The position numbers and the translations under genes are program-made. 64,000 nucleotides of DNA, from contig NZ_FNNR01000002.1 in the NCBI RefSeq assembly GCF_900106835.1, forward strand, positions 1-64,000. Reading direction: 5' to 3'. Shown one piece after another: positions 18,301 to 32,283 of the stretch (the first letter of the stretch is position 1; each line of letters starts with the position of its first letter). Origin of the DNA: Arthrobacter sp. cf158. Its GTDB lineage: Bacteria; Actinomycetota; Actinomycetes; Actinomycetales; Micrococcaceae. The notes under the pieces were generated by a model. That model saw only the letters and a list, made by a program, of their open reading frames with translations. It was not told the origin of the DNA and searched no databases.

Positions 18301-18884
18301 AAGAAATCACGGGCCTGCTTGACTCCACCAACGTGACCCGCGATGGCGATCGCCTGATCGACTCCTCCGGCAAGACCCGTCTGTTCGACGGCCGCTCCGG
18401 CGAGCCGTTCCCGGACCCGATCTCTGTCGGTTACATGTACATCCTGAAGCTCCACCACTTGGTGGACGACAAGATCCACGCACGCTCCACCGGCCCGTAC
18501 TCCATGATCACGCAGCAGCCGCTGGGTGGTAAGGCTCAGTTCGGTGGCCAGCGCTTCGGTGAAATGGAAGTGTGGGCGCTCGAAGCTTACGGTGCCGCTT
18601 ACACCCTTCAGGAACTCCTCACGATCAAGTCGGATGACATCCATGGTCGTGTGAAGGTCTACGAAGCCATCGTCAAGGGCGAGAACATCCCTGAGCCTGG
18701 CGTTCCCGAGTCCTTCAAGGTCTTGATCAAGGAAATGCAGTCGTTGTGCCTGAACGTGGAAGTCCTTTCCACCGACGGAACCACGATCGAAATGCGCGAC
18801 TCTGATGACGCAGTCTTCACGGCTGCGGAAGAACTGGGCATCGATCTGTCTCGTGCAGAGCCCAGTTCCGTAGAAGAGGTCTAG
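15378..18884 (+). CDS. rpoB: DNA-directed RNA polymerase subunit beta
   Basis: A 1168-aa beta subunit. TTG 15378 is chosen: GGAAGGA (15365-15371) is well spaced, and with this start the rifampicin-region residues fall at D435, H445 and S450, exactly the Mycobacterium tuberculosis numbering. All three are wild type ([20 protein letters not shown]), predicting rifampicin sensitivity. Conserved downstream segments include [20 protein letters not shown], the [20 protein letters not shown] region and the C-terminal [20 protein letters not shown]. rpoC follows after a 103-bp gap containing a long hairpin. An earlier in-frame GTG (15363) is less likely. Confidence 0.98.
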   Translation: MVASSTSNNETANTASTDGATRRLSFAKIHEPLDVPNLLALQTDSFDWLVGNERWQARVAKAVEEGDLSVATTSGLADIFEEISPIEDFQGTMSLSFSEPEFADPKYTMAECKDRDATYSAPLYVKAEFMNNNTGEIKQQTVFMGDFPLMTEKGTFVVNGTERVVVSQLVRSPGAYFERTADKTSDKDIFTAKIIPSRGAWFELEIDKRDQVGVRLDRKRKQSVTVLLKALGWTEGQILEEFGQYDSMRATLEKDATETREDALLDIYRKLRPGEPPTVEAAQSLLDNLYFNAKRYDLAKVGRYKINRKLGIDRSLGDKEASVLHVEDIVAMIKFLVALHAGEKTLMGKRDGEDHELRVDVDDIDHFGNRRIRAVGELIENQVRTGLSRMERVVRERMTTQDVEAITPQTLINIRPVVAAIKEFFGTSQLSQFMDQNNPLSGLTHKRRLSALGPGGLSRDRAGMEVRDVHPSHYGRMCPIETPEGPNIGLIGSLASYGRINPFGFIETPYRLVSEGVVSDEVQYLTADDEAEVLIAQANAPLDADKKFSEETVLVRARGGGGEPVLVPAADVQFMDVSPRQMVSVATALIPFLEHDDANRALMGANMQRQAVPLVRSEAPFVGTGMERAAAVDAGDVVIAKKAGVVTEVSAELVVMINDDGTETNYRINKFARSNQGNCYNHRVLVNEGQRLEVGGIIADGPATDQGELALGKNLLVAFMSWEGHNFEDAIILSQRIVAEDVLSSIHIEEHEIDARDTKLGAEEITRDIPNVSEEVLAGLDERGIIHIGAEVEAGDILVGKVTPKGETELTPEERLLRAIFGEKSREVRDTSLKVPHGESGTVIGVRVFDRDNDDELPPGVNQLVRVYVAAKRKITDGDKLAGRHGNKGVISKILPIEDMPFLADGTPVDIVLNPLGVPGRMNVGQVLETHLGWVAKTGWKIEGEPEWVKNLPNLPRETGQTTVATPVFDGAREEEITGLLDSTNVTRDGDRLIDSSGKTRLFDGRSGEPFPDPISVGYMYILKLHHLVDDKIHARSTGPYSMITQQPLGGKAQFGGQRFGEMEVWALEAYGAAYTLQELLTIKSDDIHGRVKVYEAIVKGENIPEPGVPESFKVLIKEMQSLCLNVEVLSTDGTTIEMRDSDDAVFTAAEELGIDLSRAEPSSVEEV

Positions 18885-18886
18885 CA

Positions 18887-18930
18887 GCCGTTCCGGCGGA
18901 CAGTCTTAACGTCTGCCCGCCGGAACAGCT
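18887..18930 (+). other. Intercistronic hairpin between rpoB and rpoC
   Basis: An imperfect stem of about 20 bp pairs AGCCGTTCCGGCGGACAGTC with the complementary arm ending GCCGGAACAGCT; its core TTCCGGCGG/CCGCCGGAA is perfect. No T-run follows, so simple termination is unlikely. An RNA-processing or partial-attenuation role is possible. Confidence 0.6.
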
Positions 18931-18987
18931 CCCTCTTCCCGTAACCAAGACTTCAGAATTTAGAGAACAAGAGAGAACAGGGACCAT

Positions 18988-22887
<3,900 letters not shown>

Positions 22888-22910
22888 AAGCGGCAGTCAG
22901 AGCTTTGACG

Positions 22911-22944
22911 GTCAGGCCCCGCACTTTCGAGTGCGGGGCCTGAC
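22911..22944 (+). terminator. Hairpin terminator after rpoC
   Basis: A 15-bp perfect stem (22911-22925 with 22930-22944, loop TTCG) lies 23 bases after the rpoC stop. The T-run is weak (CCGTTA). A second perfect 11-bp stem (22984-22994 / 23007-23017) follows before the rpsL promoter and may back it up. Confidence 0.75.
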
Positions 22945-23030
22945 CCGTTAACGCCGTCTGGTGAGGCGACCCGGGGGAGCGGCGGCCGACGGCGGGAGCC
23001 AACGGGCGCCGTCGGCCTCCATACACCCGA

Positions 23031-23060
23031 TTAAGGCGCCAGATCAAGCCGTGCTAGACT
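23031..23060 (+). promoter_or_regulatory. Probable promoter of the rpsL-rpsG-fusA operon; 411-bp upstream region
   Basis: TTAAGG (23031-23036), an 18-bp spacer and TAGACT (23055-23060) form the most promoter-like site between rpoC and rpsL. It implies a leader of about 230 nt (23067-23298). No convincing gene is seen in that leader, which could carry control sequences for the operon, but I recognise no known motif. Confidence 0.5.
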
Positions 23061-23298
23061 TTTGGTAATTGTTCTGTGTGGCAGTGGATGAAGGCCGCCG
23101 CAGCATCATTTTGGTTTTGTTCTCATGGTGCTGGGTGGAGCCTGTTTCCGGGTTGCGGGCAACATGCGCAACGAATGCCGCACTTTTGCACGCCTACCGG
23201 AGTTTCGGCCGGCTGCACGAGCAACGCCAAAGTTCCCACGTTTACACCGGCTGGCGCCTGTGTGTGGGAGCAGAGATCAAACAACGGAGAACACGAAA

Positions 23299-23673
23299 GT
23301 GCCTACGATTAACCAGCTGGTCCGCAAGGGCCGCACGCCGAAGGTCTCCAAGACCAAGGCTCCCGCGCTGAAGGGCAGCCCGATGCGCCGCGGTGTTTGC
23401 ACCCGCGTTTACACCACCACCCCCAAGAAGCCGAACTCGGCTCTTCGTAAGGTGGCACGTGTGCGCCTCAACGGTGGCGTGGAAGTTACCGCTTACATCC
23501 CCGGTGTTGGCCACAACCTCCAGGAGCACTCCATCGTGCTCGTTCGTGGTGGTCGTGTGAAGGACCTTCCGGGTGTCCGCTACAAGATCGTCCGCGGCGC
23601 ACTTGACACCCAGGGTGTAAAGAACCGCAAGCAGGCCCGCAGCCGTTACGGCGCAAAGATGGAGAAGAAGTAA
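23299..23673 (+). CDS. rpsL: 30S ribosomal protein S12
   Basis: A 124-aa decoding-centre protein. GTG 23299 gives the standard N-terminus [13 protein letters not shown]43 in [16 protein letters not shown] is wild type, as is the later [16 protein letters not shown] segment, so streptomycin sensitivity at these sites is predicted. rpsG starts two bases after the stop codon. Confidence 0.98.
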   Translation: MPTINQLVRKGRTPKVSKTKAPALKGSPMRRGVCTRVYTTTPKKPNSALRKVARVRLNGGVEVTAYIPGVGHNLQEHSIVLVRGGRVKDLPGVRYKIVRGALDTQGVKNRKQARSRYGAKMEKK

Positions 23674-23674
23674 T

Positions 23675-24145
23675 ATGCCTCGCAAGGGTCCGGCCCCGAA
23701 GCGGCCGCTAGTTTCCGATCCCGTTTACGGCTCCCCGTTGGTCACTCAGCTGATCAACAAGGTTCTTGTTGACGGCAAGAAGTCCACCGCAGAGCGCATC
23801 GTTTACGGTGCACTCGAAGGTGCACGTGCCAAGTCCGGCGGCGACCCCGTTGCCGCTCTCAAGAAGGCCATGGACAACGTCAAGCCTTCCCTCGAGGTGC
23901 GTTCACGCCGTGTTGGTGGCGCCACCTACCAGGTTCCGGTTGAGGTCAAGCCGGGCCGCTCCACCGCCCTCGCTCTGCGTTGGCTCGTGGGCTACTCCAA
24001 GGCCCGCCGGGAGAAGACCATGACCGAGCGCCTCCAGAACGAAATCCTGGATGCCTCCAATGGTCTTGGTGCCGCTGTGAAGCGTCGCGAAGACACCCAC
24101 AAGATGGCCGAGTCCAACAAGGCCTTCGCACACTACCGCTGGTAA
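23675..24145 (+). CDS. rpsG: 30S ribosomal protein S7
   Basis: A 156-aa head-domain protein that nucleates 16S rRNA 3'-domain folding. It starts [20 protein letters not shown] and includes the conserved [20 protein letters not shown] region and the C-terminal FAHYRW. The gap of one base from rpsL indicates strong coupling. A 12-bp hairpin lies between its stop and fusA. Confidence 0.98.
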   Translation: MPRKGPAPKRPLVSDPVYGSPLVTQLINKVLVDGKKSTAERIVYGALEGARAKSGGDPVAALKKAMDNVKPSLEVRSRRVGGATYQVPVEVKPGRSTALALRWLVGYSKARREKTMTERLQNEILDASNGLGAAVKRREDTHKMAESNKAFAHYRW

Positions 24146-24157
24146 AAACTTTCCGGA

Positions 24158-24184
24158 CGCCGCCGGCTCACTGAGCCGGCGGCG
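24158..24184 (+). other. Intercistronic hairpin between rpsG and fusA
   Basis: A perfect 12-bp GC stem (24158-24169 with 24173-24184, loop ACT) has no T-run after it. It sits 31 bases before the fusA start and may mark RNA processing or differential expression within the operon. Confidence 0.65.
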
Positions 24185-24214
24185 AACGTGTAGTCCATCC
24201 GAAAGGGAGACCCC

Positions 24215-26329
24215 GTGGCACAGGACGTGCTTACCGACCTTAATAAGGTCCGCAACATCGGCATCATGGCCCACATCGATGCCGGCAAGACCACCACTAC
24301 CGAGCGCATCCTGTTCTACACGGGTGTGAACCACAAGATCGGCGAGACGCACGACGGTGCTTCGACGACTGACTGGATGGAACAGGAAAAGGAACGCGGC
24401 ATTACCATCACGTCTGCCGCCGTGACTTGCTTCTGGGACAAGAACCAGATCAACATCATTGACACCCCGGGCCACGTTGACTTCACGGTTGAGGTTGAGC
24501 GCTCCCTGCGCGTCCTCGACGGTGCAGTTGCAGTGTTCGACGGCAAGGAAGGCGTGGAGCCGCAGTCCGAGACTGTTTGGCGCCAGGCTGACAAGTACAA
24601 CGTTCCGCGTATCTGCTTCGTCAACAAGATGGACAAGCTGGGTGCTGACTTCTACTTCACCGTAGACACCATCATCTCCCGCCTTGGTGCCAAGCCGTTG
24701 GTTATGCAGCTCCCCATCGGCGCCGAGAACGACTTCATCGGTGTTGTAGACCTCCTCGAAATGCGCGCCCTGGTTTGGCCTGGCGACGCAAAGGGTGACG
24801 TCACCATGGGCGCTTCCTACGAAGTGCAGGAAATCCCGGCGGACCTCCAGGCCAAGGCCGAAGAGTACCGTGCACAGCTCGTTGAGACTGTGGCCGAGGC
24901 TTCCGAAGAGCTCATGGAGAAGTACCTCGAAGGTGAAGAACTCACCCTCGAAGAGATCAAAGCCGGCATCCGCAAGATGACCATCAACTCTGAGCTCTAC
25001 CCGGTCTTCTGTGGTTCTGCCTTCAAGAACCGCGGTGTCCAGCCGATGCTTGACGCTGTTGTTGACTTCCTGCCGAACCCGCTCGACGTCCCGCCGATGA
25101 TCGGTCACGATCCCCGCGACGAAGAGAAGGAACTCACCCGCAAGCCGTCTGCCGACGAGCCGTTCTCGGCCCTCGCCTTCAAGATTGCTGCGCACCCGTT
25201 CTTCGGACAGCTGACCTTCGTCCGCGTGTACTCCGGTCACGTTGAGGCAGGCGCCCAGGTGGTCAACTCCACCAAGGGCAAGAAGGAACGTATCGGCAAG
25301 CTGTTCCAGATGCACGCCAACAAGGAAATGCCTGTTGAGGGCGCTACCGCCGGCCACATCTACGCAGCCATCGGTCTGAAGGACACCACCACGGGCGACA
25401 CCCTGTGTGATGCCAACAACCAGATCGTCCTCGAGTCCATGAGCTTCCCGGAGCCCGTGATCTCTGTTGCGATCGAGCCCAACACCAAGGGTGACCAGGA
25501 GAAGCTCTCCACGGCCATCCAGAAGCTCTCCGCTGAGGACCCGACCTTCCAGGTCTCCCTCAACGAAGACACGGGCCAGACCATCATCGCCGGCATGGGC
25601 GAGCTCCACCTGGACATCCTGGTGGACCGCATGCGCCGCGAATTCAAGGTCGAGGCAAACGTTGGCAAGCCGCAGGTTGCTTACCGCGAAACCATCAAGC
25701 GCGCCGTCGAGCGCCTTGACTACACGCACAAGAAGCAGACCGGTGGTTCGGGTCAGTTCGCAAAGATCCAGATCGCGATCGAGCCCATGGACACCGCTTC
25801 CGGCGAGCTGTACGCGTTCGAGAACAAGGTCACTGGTGGCCGCGTTCCGCGCGAATACATCCCGTCCGTTGACGCTGGTATCCAGGATGCACTGAACGAC
25901 GGCGTCCTGGCCGGTTACCCGGTTGTCGGCATCAAGGCCACGCTGATTGACGGCGCGTCCCACGATGTTGACTCTTCGGAAATGGCGTTCAAGATCGCCG
26001 GCCGTATGGCTTTCAAGGAAGCTGCACGCAAGGCGAACCCTGTTCTGCTTGAACCGCTGATGGATGTTGAGGTCCGCACACCCGAGGAATACATGGGTGA
26101 TGTTATTGGTGACCTGAACGCCCGTCGTGGCCAGATGCAGTCCATGGAAGACGCAGCAGGTGTGAAGGTTATCCGTGCACACGTTCCGCTGTCCGGCATG
26201 TTCGGTTACATCGGCGACCTGCGGTCCAAGACCCAGGGCCGTGCTGTGTACTCCATGACGTTCAACAGCTACGCCGAGGTCCCGAAGGCAGTTGCCGACG
26301 AGATCATCCAGAAAACCCGCGGCGAGTAA
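24215..26329 (+). CDS. fusA: Elongation factor G
   Basis: A 704-aa ribosomal translocase GTPase. The G motifs are clear: [12 protein letters not shown] (P-loop), RGITITSAA (switch I), DTPGHVDF (switch II) and [10 protein letters not shown]. Domain IV carries [15 protein letters not shown], and domain V has the [20 protein letters not shown] region. The GTG start follows AAAGGGAG. The length is standard. Confidence 0.98.
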   Translation: MAQDVLTDLNKVRNIGIMAHIDAGKTTTTERILFYTGVNHKIGETHDGASTTDWMEQEKERGITITSAAVTCFWDKNQINIIDTPGHVDFTVEVERSLRVLDGAVAVFDGKEGVEPQSETVWRQADKYNVPRICFVNKMDKLGADFYFTVDTIISRLGAKPLVMQLPIGAENDFIGVVDLLEMRALVWPGDAKGDVTMGASYEVQEIPADLQAKAEEYRAQLVETVAEASEELMEKYLEGEELTLEEIKAGIRKMTINSELYPVFCGSAFKNRGVQPMLDAVVDFLPNPLDVPPMIGHDPRDEEKELTRKPSADEPFSALAFKIAAHPFFGQLTFVRVYSGHVEAGAQVVNSTKGKKERIGKLFQMHANKEMPVEGATAGHIYAAIGLKDTTTGDTLCDANNQIVLESMSFPEPVISVAIEPNTKGDQEKLSTAIQKLSAEDPTFQVSLNEDTGQTIIAGMGELHLDILVDRMRREFKVEANVGKPQVAYRETIKRAVERLDYTHKKQTGGSGQFAKIQIAIEPMDTASGELYAFENKVTGGRVPREYIPSVDAGIQDALNDGVLAGYPVVGIKATLIDGASHDVDSSEMAFKIAGRMAFKEAARKANPVLLEPLMDVEVRTPEEYMGDVIGDLNARRGQMQSMEDAAGVKVIRAHVPLSGMFGYIGDLRSKTQGRAVYSMTFNSYAEVPKAVADEIIQKTRGE

Positions 26330-26462
26330 TCTCCCGGTAACGGATGCAATTCCGGTATCGGGAAGGCATCTGAGCGTATGAGGTGGGGCTGCGGCGAGAG
26401 CCGCGGCCCGGCCCCTGCGCAAACAGGCTCGAGGAACTATCATTGGTTCCTGAATCTGCAAT

Positions 26463-26491
26463 TTCACCAAAACCAAGCCCCCAAGTAGACT
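26463..26491 (+). promoter_or_regulatory. Probable tuf promoter
   Basis: TTCACC (26463-26468), a 17-bp spacer and TAGACT (26486-26491) lie in the 231-bp fusA-tuf gap. The predicted start gives a leader of about 60 nt to the AGGAGGA site. It allows tuf to be expressed separately from the str operon. Confidence 0.6.
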
Positions 26492-26560
26492 TGCTAAAGT
26501 TTCTGCCGCGAAAAGCGCGGCCGAGGAGCACTTCACTTGAAATCGTTCTAGGAGGAACCT

Positions 26561-27751
26561 GTGGCAAAGGCAAAGTTCGAGCGGACTAAGCCGCACGTCA
26601 ACATCGGCACCATTGGTCACGTTGACCACGGTAAGACGACGCTGACTGCCGCCATTTCCAAGGTGCTGTACGACCAGTACCCGGATCTCAACGAGCAGCG
26701 CGACTTCGCGTCGATCGACTCTGCTCCGGAAGAGCGCCAGCGCGGTATTACCATCAACATCTCCCACGTGGAGTACCAGACCGAGAAGCGCCACTACGCA
26801 CACGTAGACGCCCCGGGTCACGCTGACTACATCAAGAACATGATCACCGGTGCTGCCCAGATGGACGGCGCAATCCTCGTGGTTGCTGCAACCGATGGTC
26901 CGATGGCTCAGACCCGTGAGCACGTTCTGCTCGCCCGCCAGGTTGGTGTTCCCTACCTGCTGGTCGCACTGAACAAGTCCGACATGGTTGATGACGAAGA
27001 ACTCCTCGACCTCGTCGAAATGGAAGTTCGTGAGCTCCTGAGCTCGCAGGGCTTCGATGGCGATGAGGCTCCGGTTGTTCGCGTTTCCGGTCTGAAGGCT
27101 CTGGAAGGCGACCCGGTTTGGGTCAAGTCCGTCCAGGACCTGATGGCAGCTGTCGACGAGTCCGTTCCGGACCCCGTACGTGACCGCGACAAGCCGTTCC
27201 TGATGCCGATCGAAGACGTCTTCACGATCACCGGCCGTGGCACCGTTGTTACGGGCCGCGCCGAGCGTGGAACCCTCGCCATCAACTCCGAGGTTGAGAT
27301 CGTTGGCATCCGCCCGATCCAGAAGACCACGGTTACCGGTATCGAGATGTTCCACAAGCAGCTCGACGAAGCATGGGCCGGCGAGAACTGTGGCCTCCTG
27401 CTCCGCGGTCTCAAGCGCGACGATGTCGAGCGTGGCCAGGTTGTCGTCAAGCCGGGTTCCATCACCCCGCACACCGACTTCGAGGCTAACGTCTACATCC
27501 TTTCCAAGGACGAAGGCGGACGTCACAACCCGTTCTACTCCAACTACCGTCCGCAGTTCTACTTCCGTACCACGGACGTAACCGGCGTTATCACCCTGCC
27601 GGAAGGCACGGAAATGGTTATGCCTGGCGACAACACTGAGATGACCGTTGCGCTCATCCAGCCGATCGCTATGGAAGAGGGCCTCGGCTTCGCTATCCGC
27701 GAAGGCGGCCGCACCGTTGGTTCGGGACGTGTCACCAGCATCATCAAGTAG
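26561..27751 (+). CDS. tuf: Elongation factor Tu
   Basis: A 396-aa GTPase that delivers aminoacyl-tRNA to the ribosome. The P-loop [10 protein letters not shown], the switch motif [16 protein letters not shown] and the effector region [14 protein letters not shown] are present, followed by the two beta-barrel domains. The GTG start has a near-perfect AGGAGGA site. Only one tuf copy is seen in the window. Confidence 0.98.
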   Translation: MAKAKFERTKPHVNIGTIGHVDHGKTTLTAAISKVLYDQYPDLNEQRDFASIDSAPEERQRGITINISHVEYQTEKRHYAHVDAPGHADYIKNMITGAAQMDGAILVVAATDGPMAQTREHVLLARQVGVPYLLVALNKSDMVDDEELLDLVEMEVRELLSSQGFDGDEAPVVRVSGLKALEGDPVWVKSVQDLMAAVDESVPDPVRDRDKPFLMPIEDVFTITGRGTVVTGRAERGTLAINSEVEIVGIRPIQKTTVTGIEMFHKQLDEAWAGENCGLLLRGLKRDDVERGQVVVKPGSITPHTDFEANVYILSKDEGGRHNPFYSNYRPQFYFRTTDVTGVITLPEGTEMVMPGDNTEMTVALIQPIAMEEGLGFAIREGGRTVGSGRVTSIIK

Positions 27752-27802
27752 TTTCTACTTGTAGGTCAGTGACCTTCCGGCCCAGCCGGTAGTTACGCAA
27801 AG

Positions 27803-27838
27803 AGAGCCCCACCGCTTCGGCGGTGGGGCTCTTCTTTG
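27803..27838 (+). terminator. Intrinsic terminator after tuf
   Basis: A 13-bp perfect stem (27803-27815 with 27820-27832, loop TTCG) is followed by TCTTTG. It closes the str operon and tuf unit. Confidence 0.85.
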
Positions 27839-27905
27839 CTATTATTTATCTATCGAATGGATAAAGCCCGCATTGGGCTGTGTCCGACGAAGCCAAGGAG
27901 CTCCC

Positions 27906-30900
27906 GTGAATGCATTCGTAGTGATGATGTTGCTGATCATTGCCATTGTGGTCAGCTATGCCGTCGGTGTGACGCGGGGGCGCAAGGCGGCTGCCCGGGT
28001 GTCACGTGCTGTGGGGCCAGAGGCGGGTGGATATCGCGAGGGTTATCTCGCCGGACATGTGGCAGGGTGGCGGGATGCTGAGGCGAAGCATTTCCGGGCA
28101 GGCCCACAAACGGCGCCCGCTACGTCCGCACCGCCGGCAAGTACGCTGTCGCGTCCGGCCTACATCCAGTCGCCGATGCGGCTTCCGGCGCCGCACAGTA
28201 CGCCACCACCTGCCGTAGCACCACTACCAGTCTTCGCACCACCATTAGCCGTCGCACCACCAGCGGCCGGCCCTGTCCGGCAGCCGCCCCTGCGCGTTCA
28301 GCAGCCTCCCGTTCAGAGGGAGAACCCTGCAGAAGCCGCAGCCCGCAAAGCCAAACGCGATCAGCAGAACATCAACATCACCCTCTACGTCGCCAGTCTC
28401 TTGCTGGTGGCCGCAGGGGCTCTGTTTGTGGGAACAAGCCTGCCGGAGCTCTTCCGGTTCGCGGGCATTTGGTTCATCACGGCGTTGTTCTATACCTCAG
28501 GATTGATCATCCACGCCAAGGTGCCGCGCTTGCGCCCAGCGGCGATTGCCTTTGTCGGAACGGGGCTTGCCCTCGTCCCCGTCACCGGTCTGGCGATGTA
28601 CAACTTCGTGCTGCACAACGGTCCCGCTGCATGGCTGGTGACGTCGCTGCTCGGTACTATCGCCTACGCTTACACCGCCGTTCGGCTGGATAACAAGGTC
28701 CTGGCGTTCCTGTCCCTGAGCTTCGTGGTGTCCACGGCGTGGTCCGGGGTGTCCATCCTCGGTGGCGCATTGGTCTGGTACTTCACCTCCCTGATCGGCG
28801 TCGCCATCCTGATGACGGTGGCATCACTTCTCCGTCCCCGTTGGTTGCCGCCCCTCTACGTCCGGCCGCTGATGCTGCTGCACCCCTTCGTTGTTCCATT
28901 CGTAGCACTGGCTGTCTCCTTAACGCCGCACCTCTTGTCCAAGGGGGAATACGCCTTGGTCATGCTGATGTGCGGTACCTATTTCGCCGTCATGGTCTTG
29001 GTACCGAGGTCCAGATACAGGCTCCGGCACTACTACTCAGCGCGTGCAGCGCTTACCCTGGCGTTGCTTGGCCTGATCTGGGACATTTCAGCCGATGTCA
29101 GCACCGTGATGCTCGCAGCCATCATCTGCTTGGGCGTTCAATCCCTGGGAGTAGCCTTCGCGGCCGAGAAGCTGGCCCCGCGCACTTGGTGGAATGACGC
29201 TGTGTCCTGCTTGGGCTTGCAGTTGGTCATAGCTGCCATCCTCACAGTGCTCCTCGGCGTGGGCCGGTTCGACATCCAGGACTACCTGCCATTGTCCGTA
29301 GCGATGCTGACCGCCATGGTCCTTGGCTGGAAGCTCGGCCACGGCACAGAGTTCGCGCCGGGCGCTGTGGCCGTGGTGGGCATCCCCTTCATCGGTTTCC
29401 TTGGAGCATGGCCTGTTTCCCTGCTGCTCGCCTCTGCCGGGCTGTATTGGTTCCTCCGCGCGGCCGTTAGGCCGGCGGACTACCGCCTACAGTTGATCTT
29501 CGCAGGGCGGCTTGCCGTAACACTCGCTGTACCGGCCATGGTTGCAGGTGCATTGGAGGGCCACCCGGACAGGGCCGCCCTAACCCTGGCGGCATTCGTG
29601 GCAGCGGCGGGCGCACAGCAGGCAGTGAACGCAATTTTGGTCCGCGGGGGAGTCCTGCTGCTCGCCCCGCAAGCGTCGCTGGCCGGGTTTGGTGGCGCTG
29701 CGCTGGCAGGGCTGATGGTCCTGCCGGCATTGGACGACGCCGCAGGACGACCAGTGGTTGCTGCGTCACTGCTTCTGGTTCTGTCGGCCGGGGTAGCCTC
29801 CGGCTTGTTGATATTTCCGGCCACCCTGCTGCGGGCACCGGTTGCCGATGTATGGCGGCCGACCATGAGTGAGGTCCTTGCCCCGGTCACGATGCTGATA
29901 ACAGGCCTGGTAGCCGCAGCCAGCGTGTCCCGGGCTTTGGGCAATGTGGTGCTTCTGGTGGCCGTTGCCTACTGTGCCGCGTCCGCGTTGCGTCTCGCGG
30001 CTCCACTCCATCGTCAGGGCTATTGGTGGCTCTCCCGGGCAGCCGGAACGCTGTTGGCAGGATCAGCCTACGCCGACGCGATGACGTCCGGCTGGACCTT
30101 TCGCGTTGCCGGCGAGATGCCATCGATTCCGCTTTTGGTGATAACAGTGGCAGCCGCACAACTCTGCATTCCGTTGCTGGCAGTCAGCAGGCGCCGGTTC
30201 CCCCGTGCTTCAACGGTCGACGCCGGAACAGTGCTCGCTGTGATGCTGGTGGGGGCTGTGGTCCTGACTTTCGGCGCGTATTTGGGGGAGGGCATGGAGC
30301 GGGTTGGATGGCAGCCGGGTGCGAGTGCTGTGGCAGCGGCGATTGCGGCGGTTCTCTGTGGTGTGATAATGCGGGCTCAGCGTGGTGCCTGGCTGTTTGC
30401 GCCGGCCGCGTTGGTGCTTCTGCTGCCCTTACGCCTTGCACACGTAACGGACATTGAAATTCTGCTGGGTGTCTTCGCGGCGTACTGCGCTTTCATGATG
30501 GGCGCCGCCCGTACCCGCCTGGTCCGGGGCGGATACTTGATGGGCCTGCGGGTTCTGGCCGCCGGTTTCATCGTGGTGACCGTCGCAGACCTGACAGACT
30601 CATCGGCGGCCGTGCACATAGCGCTGGCCGTGGTCCTCATGGGGCAGCATGCCATAACGCTGTTCCTGCGCAAGCGTGCCGTCGATGTCGCCTTTCAGCG
30701 GCCAACGGCATGGGCTGCACTGGGTGCACAGCTCCTGTTGCCGCTGGTCTACCTGCTCGAAGGAAATTACGACGGCGGTGGCCGTTGGCTGGTGATCTTG
30801 CAGTTGGCCCTCGTCCCGGCCGCAGCTGCGTTGACGTGGCGCTTCATGAGTGCGCGGGGATCCCAATATCTTGGCGTTGCAGCGGCAGCAGCGATTGCGT

Positions 30901-32081
30901 TTGCGTGTGGCCCGGCCTTCGCCTTCCCTGCTGAGACATGGCTCCACCAACCGTTGCTGGCCAAGGCGCAGGTGCCGGTTGTCTTGCTCGCATTGGGCGC
31001 CGCGATGGTGGCTTTCCGGATCGTGTTCCGGAAAACCGCGCGGGCCGGTCTCGCTGGCGTTGTGCACAGTACGGATCGCTGGTTCTGGCTGGTGTCCGCG
31101 CTATTCTTCGTTTTCGCCGGCGGCCTGCTGGCGGTGGGAGTGTCCGTCTCCCTCGCAGGGTTGTCCTTGCTCGTGTTGGCCGTGGTGCTCTTCGTTGCCT
31201 CGCACCTGGAGCAGATGCCCGCCCTTTACGCTGCTGCGGCACCGTCCGTGCTGCTGGGTGCCATACCCGTTGGCGACGGCTTGCTGGAGGGTATGGCGCC
31301 GAGTGTCTGGGGCAACTACGCGCCCTGGCTGGTGGGAGGCGTTGGTACTTTTGTGTTCCTCTATTCCGCAAAGCTACTGGGGAGGGAGGCAATCGCCGGC
31401 GAGGTGTGGCGGCGGAACGCGTTGCTTGCGGCGTCGGCGGCCGGACTTGCGGTGTCAGCCGCAGCCGGGGTTCTACGTGATGAAACGTCCATGCTGGGAT
31501 TCGTCCTGGTGGTGGCTACAGGCGTGCTGGTGGTTGTTGAGGCTCCCCACAGCAAGTGGTTGGCCGCAGAGCTGGCGGGCTTGGTCGCCGTCGCTGCCTT
31601 GCAACGCGCGCTGCTGTTTGTGGACGGGGCCAGGCCGGATTGGTTCTGGGCCGCACAGTGGTATGTCGTTACCGGTGTTGTTCTAGCAGGACTGCGCTAC
31701 ATAAGGAAACAGCGGACCGATGGTCTCCTCAGGCTCTGCATTGCTGCTGGCGCCCTGTCACTATCGTCCTTGGGAATCATTGTGGGCGGTACATCCCCGC
31801 AACATCTTTATGTCCTGGTGGCGCACGTGGTGCTCCTTATCCTGGGCGTGCTGGTGGCCGAACGGGTGATCGTCTGGTGGGGCGCTGCCGGTGTCGCATT
31901 AAGCGTCATGTGGGCGCTGCGCTCCTACGCCTTCGCCATGCTGGCCCTCGTGGCTGTGGCACTGATAGTGCTGGCTGTGTGGCGTTTGAACCGCAGGCCG
32001 GCAACAAGCGGCCACGCCCCGGCTCCCGGTGGGGATCCCGACGATATGCAAGCGGAGCGGACTCAGGACAGAATCCGATAA
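27906..32081 (+). CDS. Very large polytopic membrane protein, function unknown
   Basis: 1391 aa. It begins with a membrane helix (NAFVVMMLLIIAIVVSYAVG), a basic stretch and a Pro/Ala-rich segment of about 100 residues, then a charged patch (AAARKAKRDQQNINI). From about residue 155 to 1365 it is an almost unbroken run of hydrophobic segments, several dozen potential membrane helices, ending in a short charged tail. I see no transporter, transferase or nuclease motif. GTG 27906 is chosen because AAGGAG lies five bases ahead. An AT-rich stretch (27838-27865) upstream may hold its promoter. The repeated-helix layout could support a channel, a lipid flippase-like or a scaffold role; none is supported by a motif. 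Confidence 0.85.
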   Translation: MNAFVVMMLLIIAIVVSYAVGVTRGRKAAARVSRAVGPEAGGYREGYLAGHVAGWRDAEAKHFRAGPQTAPATSAPPASTLSRPAYIQSPMRLPAPHSTPPPAVAPLPVFAPPLAVAPPAAGPVRQPPLRVQQPPVQRENPAEAAARKAKRDQQNINITLYVASLLLVAAGALFVGTSLPELFRFAGIWFITALFYTSGLIIHAKVPRLRPAAIAFVGTGLALVPVTGLAMYNFVLHNGPAAWLVTSLLGTIAYAYTAVRLDNKVLAFLSLSFVVSTAWSGVSILGGALVWYFTSLIGVAILMTVASLLRPRWLPPLYVRPLMLLHPFVVPFVALAVSLTPHLLSKGEYALVMLMCGTYFAVMVLVPRSRYRLRHYYSARAALTLALLGLIWDISADVSTVMLAAIICLGVQSLGVAFAAEKLAPRTWWNDAVSCLGLQLVIAAILTVLLGVGRFDIQDYLPLSVAMLTAMVLGWKLGHGTEFAPGAVAVVGIPFIGFLGAWPVSLLLASAGLYWFLRAAVRPADYRLQLIFAGRLAVTLAVPAMVAGALEGHPDRAALTLAAFVAAAGAQQAVNAILVRGGVLLLAPQASLAGFGGAALAGLMVLPALDDAAGRPVVAASLLLVLSAGVASGLLIFPATLLRAPVADVWRPTMSEVLAPVTMLITGLVAAASVSRALGNVVLLVAVAYCAASALRLAAPLHRQGYWWLSRAAGTLLAGSAYADAMTSGWTFRVAGEMPSIPLLVITVAAAQLCIPLLAVSRRRFPRASTVDAGTVLAVMLVGAVVLTFGAYLGEGMERVGWQPGASAVAAAIAAVLCGVIMRAQRGAWLFAPAALVLLLPLRLAHVTDIEILLGVFAAYCAFMMGAARTRLVRGGYLMGLRVLAAGFIVVTVADLTDSSAAVHIALAVVLMGQHAITLFLRKRAVDVAFQRPTAWAALGAQLLLPLVYLLEGNYDGGGRWLVILQLALVPAAAALTWRFMSARGSQYLGVAAAAAIAFACGPAFAFPAETWLHQPLLAKAQVPVVLLALGAAMVAFRIVFRKTARAGLAGVVHSTDRWFWLVSALFFVFAGGLLAVGVSVSLAGLSLLVLAVVLFVASHLEQMPALYAAAAPSVLLGAIPVGDGLLEGMAPSVWGNYAPWLVGGVGTFVFLYSAKLLGREAIAGEVWRRNALLAASAAGLAVSAAAGVLRDETSMLGFVLVVATGVLVVVEAPHSKWLAAELAGLVAVAALQRALLFVDGARPDWFWAAQWYVVTGVVLAGLRYIRKQRTDGLLRLCIAAGALSLSSLGIIVGGTSPQHLYVLVAHVVLLILGVLVAERVIVWWGAAGVALSVMWALRSYAFAMLALVAVALIVLAVWRLNRRPATSGHAPAPGGDPDDMQAERTQDRIR

Positions 32082-32109
32082 TGTTGCAGTCTACGGAGAG
32101 GAGCGCACC

Positions 32110-32235
32110 ATGGAATTCCTGATCTTCCTGGCAATCATCGCCGCCATCGGCGGCGGTGTTATCTGGGGCCGCAAGAACTTTCGGAATGAGATCGAGCGTG
32201 CCAAGCGCATTAGGCGCGCCAACAAGAACCAATAG
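32110..32235 (+). CDS. 41-aa single-span membrane protein
   Basis: A short gene just after the giant membrane protein. ATG 32110 follows a GGAGAGGAG site. The protein MEFLIFLAIIAAIGGGVIWG is one N-terminal helix, followed by a very basic amphipathic tail (RNEIERAKRIRRANK). The strong ribosome site, clean stop and coding-like composition support it as real. It may be an accessory subunit of the 1391-aa protein, 28 bases upstream. A small 7-bp hairpin (32237-32253) follows. Confidence 0.7.
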   Translation: MEFLIFLAIIAAIGGGVIWGRKNFRNEIERAKRIRRANKNQ

Positions 32236-32283
32236 GGCAGCCTTGAAGGCTGCTTGATTTAACCTGCCCGTGCCATGCTCGGG

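Noticed and set aside
23067..23298. Longer rpsL with 58 extra N-terminal residues, or a separate leader gene
   Set aside because: The conserved S12 start [12 protein letters not shown] begins exactly at GTG 23299, and upstream codons show no homology or clear start.
23903..27526. A very long antisense open frame (1207 codons) opposite fusA and tuf
   Set aside because: GC-rich codon bias of fusA/tuf leaves few stops on the opposite strand. The translation has no recognisable domain and the sense strand encodes unmistakable EF-G and EF-Tu.
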